A model generated the notes under the pieces. The model had not been told where the DNA came from. It did no database searches and saw only the letters and a list, made by a program, of their open reading frames with translations. From assembly GCA_002339265.1 (NCBI GenBank), contig DDKG01000300.1, forward strand, positions 1-32,594: a DNA stretch of 32,594 nt, read 5' to 3'. Made by a program: the position numbers and the translations under genes. This DNA comes from Massilia sp. UBA2604. GTDB lineage: Bacteria > Pseudomonadota > Gammaproteobacteria > Burkholderiales > Burkholderiaceae_D. Of the stretch, positions 17,840 through 29,545 are shown piece after piece. Each line of letters begins with the position of its first letter. The first letter of the stretch is position 1.

Positions 17840-19008
17840 CGACAGCATTGTCAATCAATTCGCGCCGCAGCCTGCTCGCACTTTCCCTCTCCACCGCACT
17901 GGGCCTGGCGCTGCCGGCCAGCGGGGCATTTGCCGCCGATGCGGCGAGTTATTTCCCGCCCGCCGGCGAATGGGCCCGCAAGGACCCGGCCCAGCTGGGC
18001 ATGGATCCGGCGGCCCTGTCCGCGGCGGTACAGTTCGCGCAATCGCGCGAGACCGAGCGTCCGCTCGACCTGTCCGACCAGGAAGCCATCTTCGGCACGC
18101 GCCTGGGCTCGATGCCCACCAAACGCGCCCGTACCAATGGGGTCGTGATCTACAAGGGCTATGTGGTGGCAGAATTCGGCGACACGCGCTTCGTCGACCC
18201 GACCTATTCGGTGGCCAAGAGCATGCTGGCGACGGTTGCCGGCGTGGCGGTGCGCGATGGCCGCATCAAGGTCGAGGACCCGGTCGCGAAGACCGTCAAC
18301 GACGGTGGCTATGCCGCGCCGCACAACGCGCCGGTGACCTGGAAGCAGCACCTGCAGCAGGAATCCGAGTGGGAAGGCGAGCTGTGGGGCAAGCACAGCA
18401 ACTTCATCGGCAAGGAAGCCTTCGGCAAGGGCGAGAAGAAGCCGCGCGCGATCAAGGCGCCGGGCAGCTTTTATGAGTACAACGACACCCGCGTGAACCG
18501 CTTCGCCCTGTCGCTGTTGCGCGTTTTCGGCCAGTCGGTGCCGGATGTTTTCCAGCAGCAGGTCATGGACCCGATCGGCGCGTCGCAGACCTGGAAATGG
18601 GTCCCGTACCACAACAGCTATGTGGAAGTGAACGGCAAACAAGTGCCATCGGTCAGTGGCGGCACGCGCTGGGGCGGCGGCATGTGGATCGACAGCTGGG
18701 ACATGGCACGCTTCGGCTACCTGTGGCTGCATCAGGGGAATTGGGCCGGCAAGCAGGTCCTGCCTGCGTCCTACGTGAAGGAAGCGCTCACCCCGAGCGC
18801 CCACGGTCCGGATTATGGCTATCTGTGGTGGCTCAACACCAAGGGCAAGAACCTGCCTGGCATGCCAGCCACGGCCTTCGCGGCGCTAGGGGCGGGCAGC
18901 AACGACATCGTCGTCTCGCCCGAGCACGACCTGGTGATCGTGTGGCGCTGGCATGCCGGCAATGCGGCCGAGTTCGCCACGCGCGTGATTGCTGCCATCC
19001 GTAAATAA
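17836..19008 (+). CDS. Exported beta-lactamase-fold serine hydrolase
   Basis: Protein of 390 aa with a signal peptide (RR at 10-11, hydrophobic core to about 30, likely cleavage after AFA at 31-33), so periplasmic. The beta-lactamase/PBP fold domain has the catalytic S-x-x-K at 125-128 (SVAK) and a Tyr215-Asn-Asp217 motif in the place of Y-x-N. Relatives are esterases, amidases or D-Ala-D-Ala peptidases; true class C activity is unlikely on motifs alone. It starts within the stop of the CYTH gene (4-bp overlap) and ends the M14-CYTH-hydrolase operon. Confidence 0.9.
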   Translation: MTTALSINSRRSLLALSLSTALGLALPASGAFAADAASYFPPAGEWARKDPAQLGMDPAALSAAVQFAQSRETERPLDLSDQEAIFGTRLGSMPTKRARTNGVVIYKGYVVAEFGDTRFVDPTYSVAKSMLATVAGVAVRDGRIKVEDPVAKTVNDGGYAAPHNAPVTWKQHLQQESEWEGELWGKHSNFIGKEAFGKGEKKPRAIKAPGSFYEYNDTRVNRFALSLLRVFGQSVPDVFQQQVMDPIGASQTWKWVPYHNSYVEVNGKQVPSVSGGTRWGGGMWIDSWDMARFGYLWLHQGNWAGKQVLPASYVKEALTPSAHGPDYGYLWWLNTKGKNLPGMPATAFAALGAGSNDIVVSPEHDLVIVWRWHAGNAAEFATRVIAAIRK

Positions 19009-20368
<1,360 letters not shown>

Positions 20369-20371
20369 GGC

Positions 20372-21115
20372 TTACGCCGCAAAGCCGCCGTCGATCAGCA
20401 GGTCGCCGCCGGTCACATACGCGGCTTCCGGTCCCGCCAGGTAGGCGACCATGGCCGCGATCTCTTCGGGACGGCCATGGCGCTTGATGGCCATGTAGTC
20501 GTGCAGGCCGGCGCCGAACTCGGTCTTTTCCGGGTTCATGTCGGTGTCGACCGGGCCCGGCAGCACATTATTGATCGTGATCCCGCGCGGGCCCAGCTCG
20601 CGCGCCAGTCCCTGGGTCAGGCCGCTCAGGGCCGACTTGCTCATCGCATACACCGAACCGCCCACCATCGGCATGCGCAGCGCATTGGTGCTGCTGATGT
20701 TGACGATGCGGCCACCCTGGCCCATATGCGGCAGCACCGCCTTCACGCCTGCGAACACGGCTCGCACGTTGACGCCCACCGTCTTGTCGAAGTCTTCCAG
20801 TGTAAACTCGTCGATCGGGCCGAACACGGCCACGCCCGCATTGTTGACCAGGATGTCGATGCGGCCGCGCGCCTGGACCACGGTCTCGACCGCGGCCTTG
20901 ATCGCGCCCGGGTCGGTCGCGTCGCTGCGGATCGCTTCGGCGCTGCCGCCTGCCGCCTTGATCTCGTTCACTAGCGCTTCGGCGGCGTTTGCCGATTGTT
21001 GATAGGTCAGCGCCACGTGCGCGCCGTCAGACGCCAGGCGGCGCGCGATGGCGGCGCCGATGCCGCGCGAACCGCCGGTGACCACGGCAACCTTGCCTTC
21101 GAATGCGTTTTTCAT
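20372..21115 (-). CDS. SDR-family oxidoreductase (FabG-like)
   Basis: Classical short-chain dehydrogenase of 247 aa. The NAD(P) motif TGGSRGIG is at 13-20, NNAG at 91-94, Ser141/142, and Tyr156-x3-Lys160 form the catalytic set; PGPVDTDM and the C-terminal GGDLLIDGGFAA are typical. The cofactor is probably NADPH, judging from the Arg in the Gly-rich loop; the substrate is unknown. AGGGAG lies about seven bases before the ATG. The divergent LysR gene and a dyad between them (21162-21213) suggest that regulator controls it. Confidence 0.9.
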   Translation of the reverse strand: MKNAFEGKVAVVTGGSRGIGAAIARRLASDGAHVALTYQQSANAAEALVNEIKAAGGSAEAIRSDATDPGAIKAAVETVVQARGRIDILVNNAGVAVFGPIDEFTLEDFDKTVGVNVRAVFAGVKAVLPHMGQGGRIVNISSTNALRMPMVGGSVYAMSKSALSGLTQGLARELGPRGITINNVLPGPVDTDMNPEKTEFGAGLHDYMAIKRHGRPEEIAAMVAYLAGPEAAYVTGGDLLIDGGFAA

Positions 21116-21161
21116 GATGGACTCCCTGTGAGTGATTGGACGAGTCCGCAGTATCCTGCGA

Positions 21162-21213
21162 ACCTGGAGTTGAAACTAGCGGGCCTGAAGTCGTATGACT
21201 TTCAACTACAGGT
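21162..21213. promoter_or_regulatory. Candidate LysR operator between SDR and LysR genes
   Basis: Two 14-bp arms (21162-21175 and 21200-21213) form an inverted repeat with one mismatch, enclosing a 24-bp centre. The core arms are AGTTGAAA/TTTCAACT. A TATAAA at 21213-21218 may be the lysR -10. The layout suits LTTR binding in a divergent gap. Confidence 0.5.
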
Positions 21214-21302
21214 ATAAAATCCCGTGGTGTCGCAAGCGAACGCGTGGACGGCGGAGCCGTCCACCCTACCTGTCTCTGTCATTTCCGTATTTATTTCATG
21301 CC

Positions 21303-22244
21303 ATGCCGGAATCGATCAGCCATCTCGTGTCCTTCATCTACAGCGCCGAGGAGCGCGGCTTTTCGCCTGCCGCGCGCCGGCTCGGACTGAGCCCGGCTGC
21401 GGTCAGCAAGAACGTCGCCCGCCTCGAACAGCACCTGGGCGTGCGCCTGTTCCAGCGCACCACGCGCCAGTTGCGGCTGACGGCCGAGGGCGAGCGCTAC
21501 CTGCACGAAGTGGCCGAAGCGTGGAAACGGATCGAGGAGGCGACCCTGGCCACGCGCCAGGGCGCCGGCCAGCCGGGCGGGACGCTGAAGATCGGCATGG
21601 CGCCGCTGGTCGGGCGCACGTATTTCGTGCCGATGCTGGAAGACTTTTTGCAGCGCTATCCGGCCATCGTCCCCGACCTGCATTTCGAGAACCGCCAGGT
21701 CGACCTGGTCAAGGAAGGCTTCGACGTGGCGATCGGCGGCGGCGTCGAGTTGAACGAGGGGATGGTGGCGCGCGAACTGACCATGGTGAACAGCATCGTG
21801 GTGGCCAGCCCGGCCTACCTGGCGCGGTGCGGCCGGCCGCGCGATCCGGACGACCTGGCGCGGCACGACGGCATCGCGCGCCGCGCGGTCGGCAGCGGGC
21901 GCCTGCTCAGCTGGAGCTTGCGCCGCGACGATGGACAGCAGGCGCCGGTGGAGCTGCGCACGGTGATGGTGTGCGACGACCCCGAGGCGATGGCGCAGGC
22001 GGCCCTGGCCGGCATCGGCGTGGCGGTGCTGCCGCTGCCGCACGCGCAAGCATTCCTGCGCAGCGGCGGGCTGGTCGACGTCTTGCCGGGATGGTATGCG
22101 CCGGGGCGGGCGCTGTGCCTGTACTACGCGAGCCGCAGGCTGTTGCCGGCCAAGACGCGGGTGTTCATCGACTTCGTGGTCGAGCGTTTCGAGCAGCAGG
22201 GATTGGCGCGGCAGTTCACGATGCCGGAAGGGCCGGCACAGTAG
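21303..22244 (+). CDS. LysR family transcriptional regulator
   Basis: A 313-aa LTTR. The N-terminal winged helix (about 5-65) has the recognition segment RRLGLSPAAVSKNVARLEQH and FQRTTRQLRLT; the C-terminal substrate-binding domain spans about 90-300. The start is the ATG at 21303, where LTTR similarity begins; no strong RBS is visible, and an in-frame extension to 21195 is basic and unlike the family. It is divergent from the SDR gene with an inverted repeat between them, so SDR control is likely. The inducer is unknown. Confidence 0.88.
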   Translation: MPESISHLVSFIYSAEERGFSPAARRLGLSPAAVSKNVARLEQHLGVRLFQRTTRQLRLTAEGERYLHEVAEAWKRIEEATLATRQGAGQPGGTLKIGMAPLVGRTYFVPMLEDFLQRYPAIVPDLHFENRQVDLVKEGFDVAIGGGVELNEGMVARELTMVNSIVVASPAYLARCGRPRDPDDLARHDGIARRAVGSGRLLSWSLRRDDGQQAPVELRTVMVCDDPEAMAQAALAGIGVAVLPLPHAQAFLRSGGLVDVLPGWYAPGRALCLYYASRRLLPAKTRVFIDFVVERFEQQGLARQFTMPEGPAQ

Positions 22245-22253
22245 GAGGAGAGG

Positions 22254-22277
22254 GCGCTTCCGCCGCAGCGGAAGCGC
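22254..22277. terminator. Convergent hairpin without T tract
   Basis: A perfect 10-bp stem GCGCTTCCGC/GCGGAAGCGC with a 4-nt loop, lying between the LysR stop and the DUF2863 stop. Neither side has a run of T, so it may be a 3'-end stabiliser or an inefficient terminator. Confidence 0.45.
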
Positions 22278-22297
22278 AAGACGTCGTCAGTGTGGCG

Positions 22298-23551
22298 TCA
22301 GTGGAAGTGTTCGGTGCCGCTTGGTGCGTCTTCCGGCATCTCGGCATGTACCAGTTCGCCGGTAGGATCGGCGAACAGGGGCGAGCCGCAATCGTCGCAA
22401 TACTCGGCCACGTAGCGCTCGTTGATGCGCTTGATGTGGGCGATGCCGGCGTCGTTGAGGTGGGCCGCGATCTCGTTGATCGGCGACAGCGGCGTGGCGC
22501 TGACTGCCAGCGGGCCTTCCATCGGCGTGCCGTTCTCGTCTTCCTGGCCATACAGCGGCCAGACGATGCCATACACCACGTCGGCGCTCTGGCGCATGGT
22601 AAACGAGACGCGGTATTCGTCGATCTGGATGTCGGGCGATTCTTCGCCGAAGCCGGCGATCACGGCGCGCAGGTCGGACGCTTCCACGTTCAGCGTATTG
22701 GTCAGGTAGTGCACGGCGGCGCGGATCGAGATCGGGCGGATCAGCTTGTCGGCTTCGCGGCAGGCCACGTAATACGCTTCCGGCAACAGCAGCTCGATGC
22801 CGCAGCCCGGCAGCAGGCGCGCGATGTTCGCGCTGGCCTGGGCGCGCCATTGCTCGAGGCTGCGGTTGCGCTCTTCGGCGAACCGCAGATGGTGCTGCGG
22901 TTCTTGCCAGCGGAACAGCGGCTCGCCAGCGGGGGCGACGATCGCGATCAACAGGTAGCGGGTATCGGCCAGGAAGGGTGCGGTCTCGTCCAGGTGCTGG
23001 GCCGGTTTGATGGTGCCGCCCTTGTGGGCGGCGGCGGCCAGCTTCTGCGTCAGCGCCGCCGTTTCGGCGTGGGTGCGCGGCAGTTGGTCGAGCGAATACA
23101 AGGTAGGAGCAATCGCCATCTTGGTGCCGTCGGCCAGCAGGTGGGCCGAGAAGTGGGCGCCCAGGGTCGACAGCAGATCGTTGGGGATGGTGCCGGTGGC
23201 GATCGAGAAGCGGGTCCAGGCCAGGATCGGCGCCGCGACCAGCAGGGCCTGCCAGGTGACGTCGCCGTCATCAGCCTGCTCGACCATGGTGGCCGATTCG
23301 CTGACCGCTTCGACCGTATCCATCAGCACGTCGTAAGAGGCCAGGTCGTCCTTGAACAGGGCGTTCAGGGCGGCGTCGATGCTGTCCTGATGGTTGGTCT
23401 TGAGCAGCTTTTGCAGGCAGGTGTCGAGTTGGCGTTCCCAGGCCCGCTCTTCGGCACGGCTGGCAGCTTGCATGAGGGCTTGCGAGAGGCTGACGAGGCG
23501 CTGGCTTTCTGCGGAAAGTTTTGGAGTTGAATCTTTGGAAGGACGACGCAT
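22298..23551 (-). CDS. DUF2863 family protein
   Basis: Predicted soluble protein of 417 aa matching DUF2863, a family known mainly from betaproteobacteria. The N-terminus (MRRPSKDSTPKLSAESQRLV, then EERAWERQLD) is typical. The C-terminus carries a CDDCG pair and an acidic, His-containing end. Function is unknown. I chose the ATG at 23551 because the family begins there; the longer frame to 23752 runs through the Fur-controlled promoter region and is unlikely to be coding. No strong RBS is visible. Confidence 0.85.
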   Translation of the reverse strand: MRRPSKDSTPKLSAESQRLVSLSQALMQAASRAEERAWERQLDTCLQKLLKTNHQDSIDAALNALFKDDLASYDVLMDTVEAVSESATMVEQADDGDVTWQALLVAAPILAWTRFSIATGTIPNDLLSTLGAHFSAHLLADGTKMAIAPTLYSLDQLPRTHAETAALTQKLAAAAHKGGTIKPAQHLDETAPFLADTRYLLIAIVAPAGEPLFRWQEPQHHLRFAEERNRSLEQWRAQASANIARLLPGCGIELLLPEAYYVACREADKLIRPISIRAAVHYLTNTLNVEASDLRAVIAGFGEESPDIQIDEYRVSFTMRQSADVVYGIVWPLYGQEDENGTPMEGPLAVSATPLSPINEIAAHLNDAGIAHIKRINERYVAEYCDDCGSPLFADPTGELVHAEMPEDAPSGTEHFH

Positions 23552-23708
23552 GGCGCTGGTGGGTCTCTTGTCAGTGAATGTTTCGAAAGTCCGAGGGGTG
23601 ATGATAAACCCATATCCCCGGTATTGTAGTTGATTCGGCCACAGGTCATGAACAATGGCTGTCATGGAAGCAGGGCGAACGCCATGCGTTCGATGCGCAC
23701 GCAAACGC

Positions 23709-23753
23709 TTGCACAATGCGCGAACAGGGTACATAATGAGAATAATTCTCATT
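23709..23753 (+). promoter_or_regulatory. Fur-repressed promoter
   Basis: The -35 TTGCAC (23709-23714), a 17-bp spacer and the -10 CATAAT (23732-23737) make a good sigma70 promoter. A perfect 19-bp palindrome, AATGAGAAT-A-ATTCTCATT (23735-23753), overlaps the -10 and the expected start near 23744. It matches the Fur box core (TGAGAAT-x-ATTCTCA). A second 12-bp palindrome, CAAACATGTTTG, follows at 23754-23765. Confidence 0.87.
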
Positions 23754-23924
23754 CAAACATGTTTGGGAAGAGCGATTGGAGTGTTTCGAGCTGTGTTTCC
23801 AGCTTGTGTTGCAAGCAGTAGCCGTTGGCGACCGGGAAAGCGCTGACGGATGTTTCTCACGGAGTACCACCCCCGCCGGGCAACCGGATTCGCCCCTCCT
23901 GACGCTGTCAGGAGGGATTTTTTT
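23744..23924 (+). ncRNA. Candidate Fur-regulated sRNA or piuC leader/attenuator
   Basis: A predicted transcript of about 180 nt from the Fur-controlled promoter to a strong intrinsic terminator. It contains no ORF with an RBS. Small hairpins are visible (AGCTG/CAGCT and GCTTG/CAAGC between 23790 and 23820), followed by a C-rich single-stranded stretch (around 23868-23876) and the terminator. It could be an independent iron-starvation sRNA, an attenuated leader of piuC, or both through read-through. Existence as an RNA is inferred from promoter plus terminator; the sequence family is not recognised. Confidence 0.6.
23894..23924 (+). terminator. Strong intrinsic terminator upstream of piuC
   Basis: A perfect 10-bp stem CCCTCCTGAC/GTCAGGAGGG (23894-23903 with 23907-23916) with a 3-nt loop, one A, then T7. 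The T tract is on the + strand only, so it ends the Fur-controlled transcript. The piuC start codon is only 26 nt further on, with no room for another promoter. Confidence 0.92.
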
Positions 23925-23950
23925 GTTGGCTCGACAAAAAGAAGAACGAC

Positions 23951-24634
23951 ATGATGCTGCATATTCCCGGCGTGCTGACGCCGGACCAGGTGGCCGGGAT
24001 TCGCGCCCGCATGGCCGGCGCGCCGGAATGGCTCGACGGCCGCGAGAGCGTGGGCCCGCAAGGGGCGAAGGTCAAGCGCAACCGCCAACTGGGCGAGGGC
24101 ACGCCGCTGGCCGTCGAGCTGGGCCAGATCGTCAGCGCCGCCCTGATGGCGAACCCGATGTTCTTCTCCAGCGCGCTGCCGTTGCGGGTGCTGGCGCCAT
24201 ATTTCAATGCATATAGCGGCGGCGAACACTACGGCCTGCACGTGGACGGCGCGATCCGGGCCCAGCGGGGCGGCGGTGCGCCGGTGCGGGCCGACGTCTC
24301 GACCACGCTGTTCCTGAGCGAACCGGAAGAATACGAAGGCGGCGAGCTGGAAGTGGTGGACCTGTATGGCACCCACGAGGTCAAGCTGGCGGCGGGCGAT
24401 GCCATTGTGTATTCGTCGGGCAGTGTGCACCAGGTGCGGCCGGTGACGCGCGGCGAGCGGGTGGCGTCCTTCCTCTGGACCCAGAGCATGGTGCGCGACG
24501 ACGGCAAGCGCGGGATGCTGTTCGATCTCGATGCCCAGATCCAGAAGCTGCGCGCGCAGCATGGGGAGTCGGAGATCACGGTGGGGTTGACGGCGCATTA
24601 TCACAATCTGCTGAGGATGTGGGCCGAGGTGTGA
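23951..24634 (+). CDS. piuC: PiuC-type Fe(II)/2-oxoglutarate-dependent dioxygenase (PKHD hydroxylase)
   Basis: Cytosolic PKHD-type hydroxylase of 227 aa, of normal family length. The iron-binding triad is His97-x-Asp99 (HYGLHVDG) and His160 (SGSVHQV), with Arg170 for 2-oxoglutarate. The N-terminus [14 protein letters not shown] is typical. PiuC is commonly iron-regulated and found near TonB-dependent siderophore receptors; its physiological substrate is unclear. Here it stands alone without a receptor. A weak AGAAG precedes the ATG. Its only visible promoter is the Fur-controlled one at 23709, behind an intrinsic terminator, so expression probably depends on read-through. Confidence 0.93.
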   Translation: MMLHIPGVLTPDQVAGIRARMAGAPEWLDGRESVGPQGAKVKRNRQLGEGTPLAVELGQIVSAALMANPMFFSSALPLRVLAPYFNAYSGGEHYGLHVDGAIRAQRGGGAPVRADVSTTLFLSEPEEYEGGELEVVDLYGTHEVKLAAGDAIVYSSGSVHQVRPVTRGERVASFLWTQSMVRDDGKRGMLFDLDAQIQKLRAQHGESEITVGLTAHYHNLLRMWAEV

Positions 24635-24670
24635 TGCGGTATGCGGTGCGATTGCACCCGCAGCGCTCGA

Positions 24671-24777
24671 ACGTCATTCCCGCGCAGGCGGGAATCCAAG
24701 TGTGCGTGCGCTGCCATTGACGTTTGAGGCGGGTGGTGGGCTAAGGACTTGGATTCCCGCCTGCGCGGGAATGACGT
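24671..24777. repeat. REPIN-like element 1
   Basis: Two REP units form a perfect 31-bp inverted repeat (24671-24701 with 24747-24777), separated by 45 bp. Each unit contains the short palindrome ATTCCCGC-GCAG-GCGGGAAT, a common REP core in proteobacteria. It is non-coding. Confidence 0.85.
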
Positions 24778-24833
24778 GCTGGGGACGTGGTCATTGAGGC
24801 GACGGTGGTCGGTTCAGGCCGCAGTCAACATAA
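24747..24833 (+). repeat. 87-bp direct repeat, copy 1
   Basis: 87 bp identical to 24905-24991 (offset 158 bp). It starts with a REP unit and continues through a unique-looking tail, indicating a recent local duplication. Confidence 0.9.
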
Positions 24834-24850
24834 GTTAGTTGGCCTCAAGA

Positions 24851-24935
24851 CCGTCGTTCCCGCGCAGGCGGGAACCTAAGTTGCATGAGCTACCACTACG
24901 CTGAACTTGGATTCCCGCCTGCGCGGGAATGACGT
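24851..24935. repeat. REPIN-like element 2
   Basis: A second REP pair in inverted orientation (about 24851-24882 with 24904-24935), with only a few mismatches between the arms. With element 1 it makes a tandem of two REPINs between piuC and the acnA terminator. Confidence 0.8.
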
Positions 24936-24991
24936 GCTGGGGACGTGGTCATTGAGGCGACGGTGGTCGGTTCAGGCCGCAGTCAACATAA
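24905..24991 (+). repeat. 87-bp direct repeat, copy 2
   Basis: Identical to 24747-24833. Its right end abuts the acnA terminator hairpin. Confidence 0.9.
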
Positions 24992-25027
24992 AAAAGGGCT
25001 GGAACCCGCGAGGATTCCAGCCCTTTT
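24992..25027. terminator. Bidirectional terminator downstream of acnA
   Basis: A 13-bp stem (24992-25004 with 25015-25027) with a 10-nt loop. AAAA and TTTT flank the GC core, so it can work on both strands; it ends acnA on the minus strand. Confidence 0.85.
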
Positions 25028-25064
25028 GCCATCCAGGCAGCCCGCTTGCGCGGGCCTTCCAGAT

Positions 25065-27773
<2,709 letters not shown>

Positions 27774-27856
27774 AATCTCTCCTTCAGTGGGAATATTGTT
27801 ATTTCAACAGCAGCGTTCACGGAAATAACGGACAGATATAACTTCGGGCGACAGAA

Positions 27857-27886
27857 CGGCGCGGATATCCGGGAAAATCCGCGCCG
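27857..27886 (-). terminator. Hairpin after the MliC-like gene
   Basis: A perfect 10-bp stem (27857-27866 with 27877-27886) starting six bases after the stop codon, without a T run on the minus strand. It may partly terminate or protect the upstream mRNA. Confidence 0.5.
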
Positions 27887-27891
27887 CACCT

Positions 27892-28446
27892 TCAAGTCTT
27901 GCTCGCCTCCGGTTCCGCGGTCGCCACGATCGCGGACTGTTCGGCGTTCTTGCATTCATTGGCCAACTGGCGGTTGAGCTTCGAGTCGAGCAGGATGCCC
28001 TTGGACGGAATGCCGATCCAGATCAGGCCATAGTGCGGATTCTCGAAGCGCAGCGCGCCGGTGGTGGTGCCGATGCGGGCCAGGCGGTGCAGGCGCTGCT
28101 TCCAGCGCAGCGCGATATGGCTGTCATCGGTCTCGTTCGTATAGATCGTGATCTTGTTGCCGAGTTCGCAAGCGTATTCGGTCACCTTGGTGTCGGTGAT
28201 GTCCGGTTCGTTGACTTCGAGAGGATCGGCCGAGGCTGCAGCAGCGGCTGCTGCTGCCGCCGCGGCCGCTGCTGCAGCCTGCGCCTTCTTCGACGGTTTC
28301 TTCTTGGCTTGCGCCTTCAGGACTGCTTCCGCTTTCGGATGCTTTTCCTTGGCGGAGGAACCTGCGGCAATGGCCGGCGCGCACACGCCGGCGGCCGCGA
28401 ACGCGAAAGCGCAGGCGGCGACGAATTTGGGGAGGAGGGTGGCCAT
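27892..28446 (-). CDS. Exported MliC-like protein with polyalanine linker
   Basis: Protein of 184 aa with an N-terminal signal peptide (hydrophobic to about residue 28, AIAAGSS), so probably periplasmic. A Lys/Ala-rich region follows, with an uninterrupted run of about 15 alanines (residues 58-72). The C-terminal domain (about 88-165), with YACELGNKITIY at its start and a late Cys in ANECKN, resembles the MliC/PliC lysozyme-inhibitor pattern; this is a weak match by eye. The start at 28446 lies 7 bp after the CoA-ester lyase stop, so they are cotranscribed. A link to lysozyme is only inferred. Confidence 0.7.
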   Translation of the reverse strand: MATLLPKFVAACAFAFAAAGVCAPAIAAGSSAKEKHPKAEAVLKAQAKKKPSKKAQAAAAAAAAAAAAAAASADPLEVNEPDITDTKVTEYACELGNKITIYTNETDDSHIALRWKQRLHRLARIGTTTGALRFENPHYGLIWIGIPSKGILLDSKLNRQLANECKNAEQSAIVATAEPEASKT

Positions 28447-28453
28447 GGCTTGA

Positions 28454-29443
28454 TTATTCGCTGTCGGGGAGGTTGACGATTGCCGCAGCGGCGTCCGGCA
28501 GCGCGAGGCCCGCCAGTTTGGCACGCTGCAACACCGACCAATAATATCGGTAGCTCGCACGGTCGTGCAAGCGGCCATGTTGGGCAATCGGTCCCCAGTC
28601 CGCCGCCATGGCCTCGGTCAAGATATTCGTCGCCTCATTGACCTCGGAAAGGCGCGGCGTGAACGCCTTCAGGATCGGCTTGATCTGGTCCGGATGGATG
28701 CTCCACATCCGAGTGAAGCCGAATTCGGCGCCGGCGCGCTGGGCGTCGTTGGCCACCGTGGGGCTGTCCTTGATGTCGGTCGTGACGTTGTGCGAGGCTA
28801 CCTTGCCGTGGGCATGGCAGGCCGCCACCATCTCGAGCTTGGCGCGCACCACCAGCGGGTGGGTGAACTGGCCCGGGGTGCGCATCGCGCTCGCCGGAAT
28901 CGCGCCATAGTGGCTCGAGACGAAATCCATGATGCCGAACGACAGGCACTCGACCTGGGGCAGGGCGGCGATGTCATACGCTTCGCGCAGCGCGCCATGG
29001 GTCTCGATCAGCACGTGAATCGGCAGGTCAGGGCGGCCGGCGGCCTGGGCGTGCTGGTTGATCAGGTCGATCGCGCGGGTGACTTCCATCGCGCTTTCCA
29101 CCTTGGGCAGCACGATATAGGCCAGGCGCGTGGCGGCGCCGCCGACGATGAATTCGACATCCTTCGCAAAATGCGGGCTGGCCGGCTCGTGCAGGCGCGC
29201 GCCGATGCGGTTGAAATGGTTGTCGTCGCTGTTAACGAGTTGCGCCACCAGGATGGCGTGCTCCAGTTCGCTGCCGGCGGTGGCGCCGTCTTCGCAGTCG
29301 AACGTGATGTCGAACAGGGGGCCAAGCTCTTGTTGCAGGGCCATCGATTTGCGCATCAGCTTCTCGGAACCGGCGTAGTGGTCGCAGGCGGGGAGAAGGA
29401 GTGGCTGGCGTTTGCCCTGGAATAAAACCTCGGATGGATGCAT
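28454..29443 (-). CDS. HpcH/HpaI-family CoA-ester lyase (citrate lyase beta-like)
   Basis: Cytosolic TIM-barrel lyase of 329 aa. Metal and substrate residues are visible in FDCEDGA (near 50), LIETHGAL (near 145) and FGIMDF (near 170), matching the CitE/malyl-CoA lyase group. It lacks the alpha and gamma citrate lyase partners, so it is more likely a malyl-CoA or citramalyl-CoA lyase. It lies between mdh and acnA, consistent with central carbon metabolism; the exact substrate is undetermined. The RBS is GAGAGA. A terminator separates it from mdh. Confidence 0.85.
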   Translation of the reverse strand: MHPSEVLFQGKRQPLLLPACDHYAGSEKLMRKSMALQQELGPLFDITFDCEDGATAGSELEHAILVAQLVNSDDNHFNRIGARLHEPASPHFAKDVEFIVGGAATRLAYIVLPKVESAMEVTRAIDLINQHAQAAGRPDLPIHVLIETHGALREAYDIAALPQVECLSFGIMDFVSSHYGAIPASAMRTPGQFTHPLVVRAKLEMVAACHAHGKVASHNVTTDIKDSPTVANDAQRAGAEFGFTRMWSIHPDQIKPILKAFTPRLSEVNEATNILTEAMAADWGPIAQHGRLHDRASYRYYWSVLQRAKLAGLALPDAAAAIVNLPDSE

Positions 29444-29474
29444 ATCTCTCTATTTACAACGCTTGGTTACTACG

Positions 29475-29505
29475 TAAAACCGCCGTGCCCGTTGAGGGGC
29501 ACGGC
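29475..29505 (-). terminator. Intrinsic terminator of mdh
   Basis: A perfect 9-bp stem (29482-29490 with 29497-29505) followed on the minus strand by GGTTTTA, 41 bp after the mdh stop. Confidence 0.7.
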
Positions 29506-29545
29506 GTTGTTGGCACACGGCAATCGCCGTGCGCCAAATTCAGCA

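Noticed and set aside
21224..23530. 768-codon frame over the LysR and DUF2863 genes
   Set aside because: It is out of frame with LysR and antisense to DUF2863, with no protein-like motifs; a codon-bias artefact.
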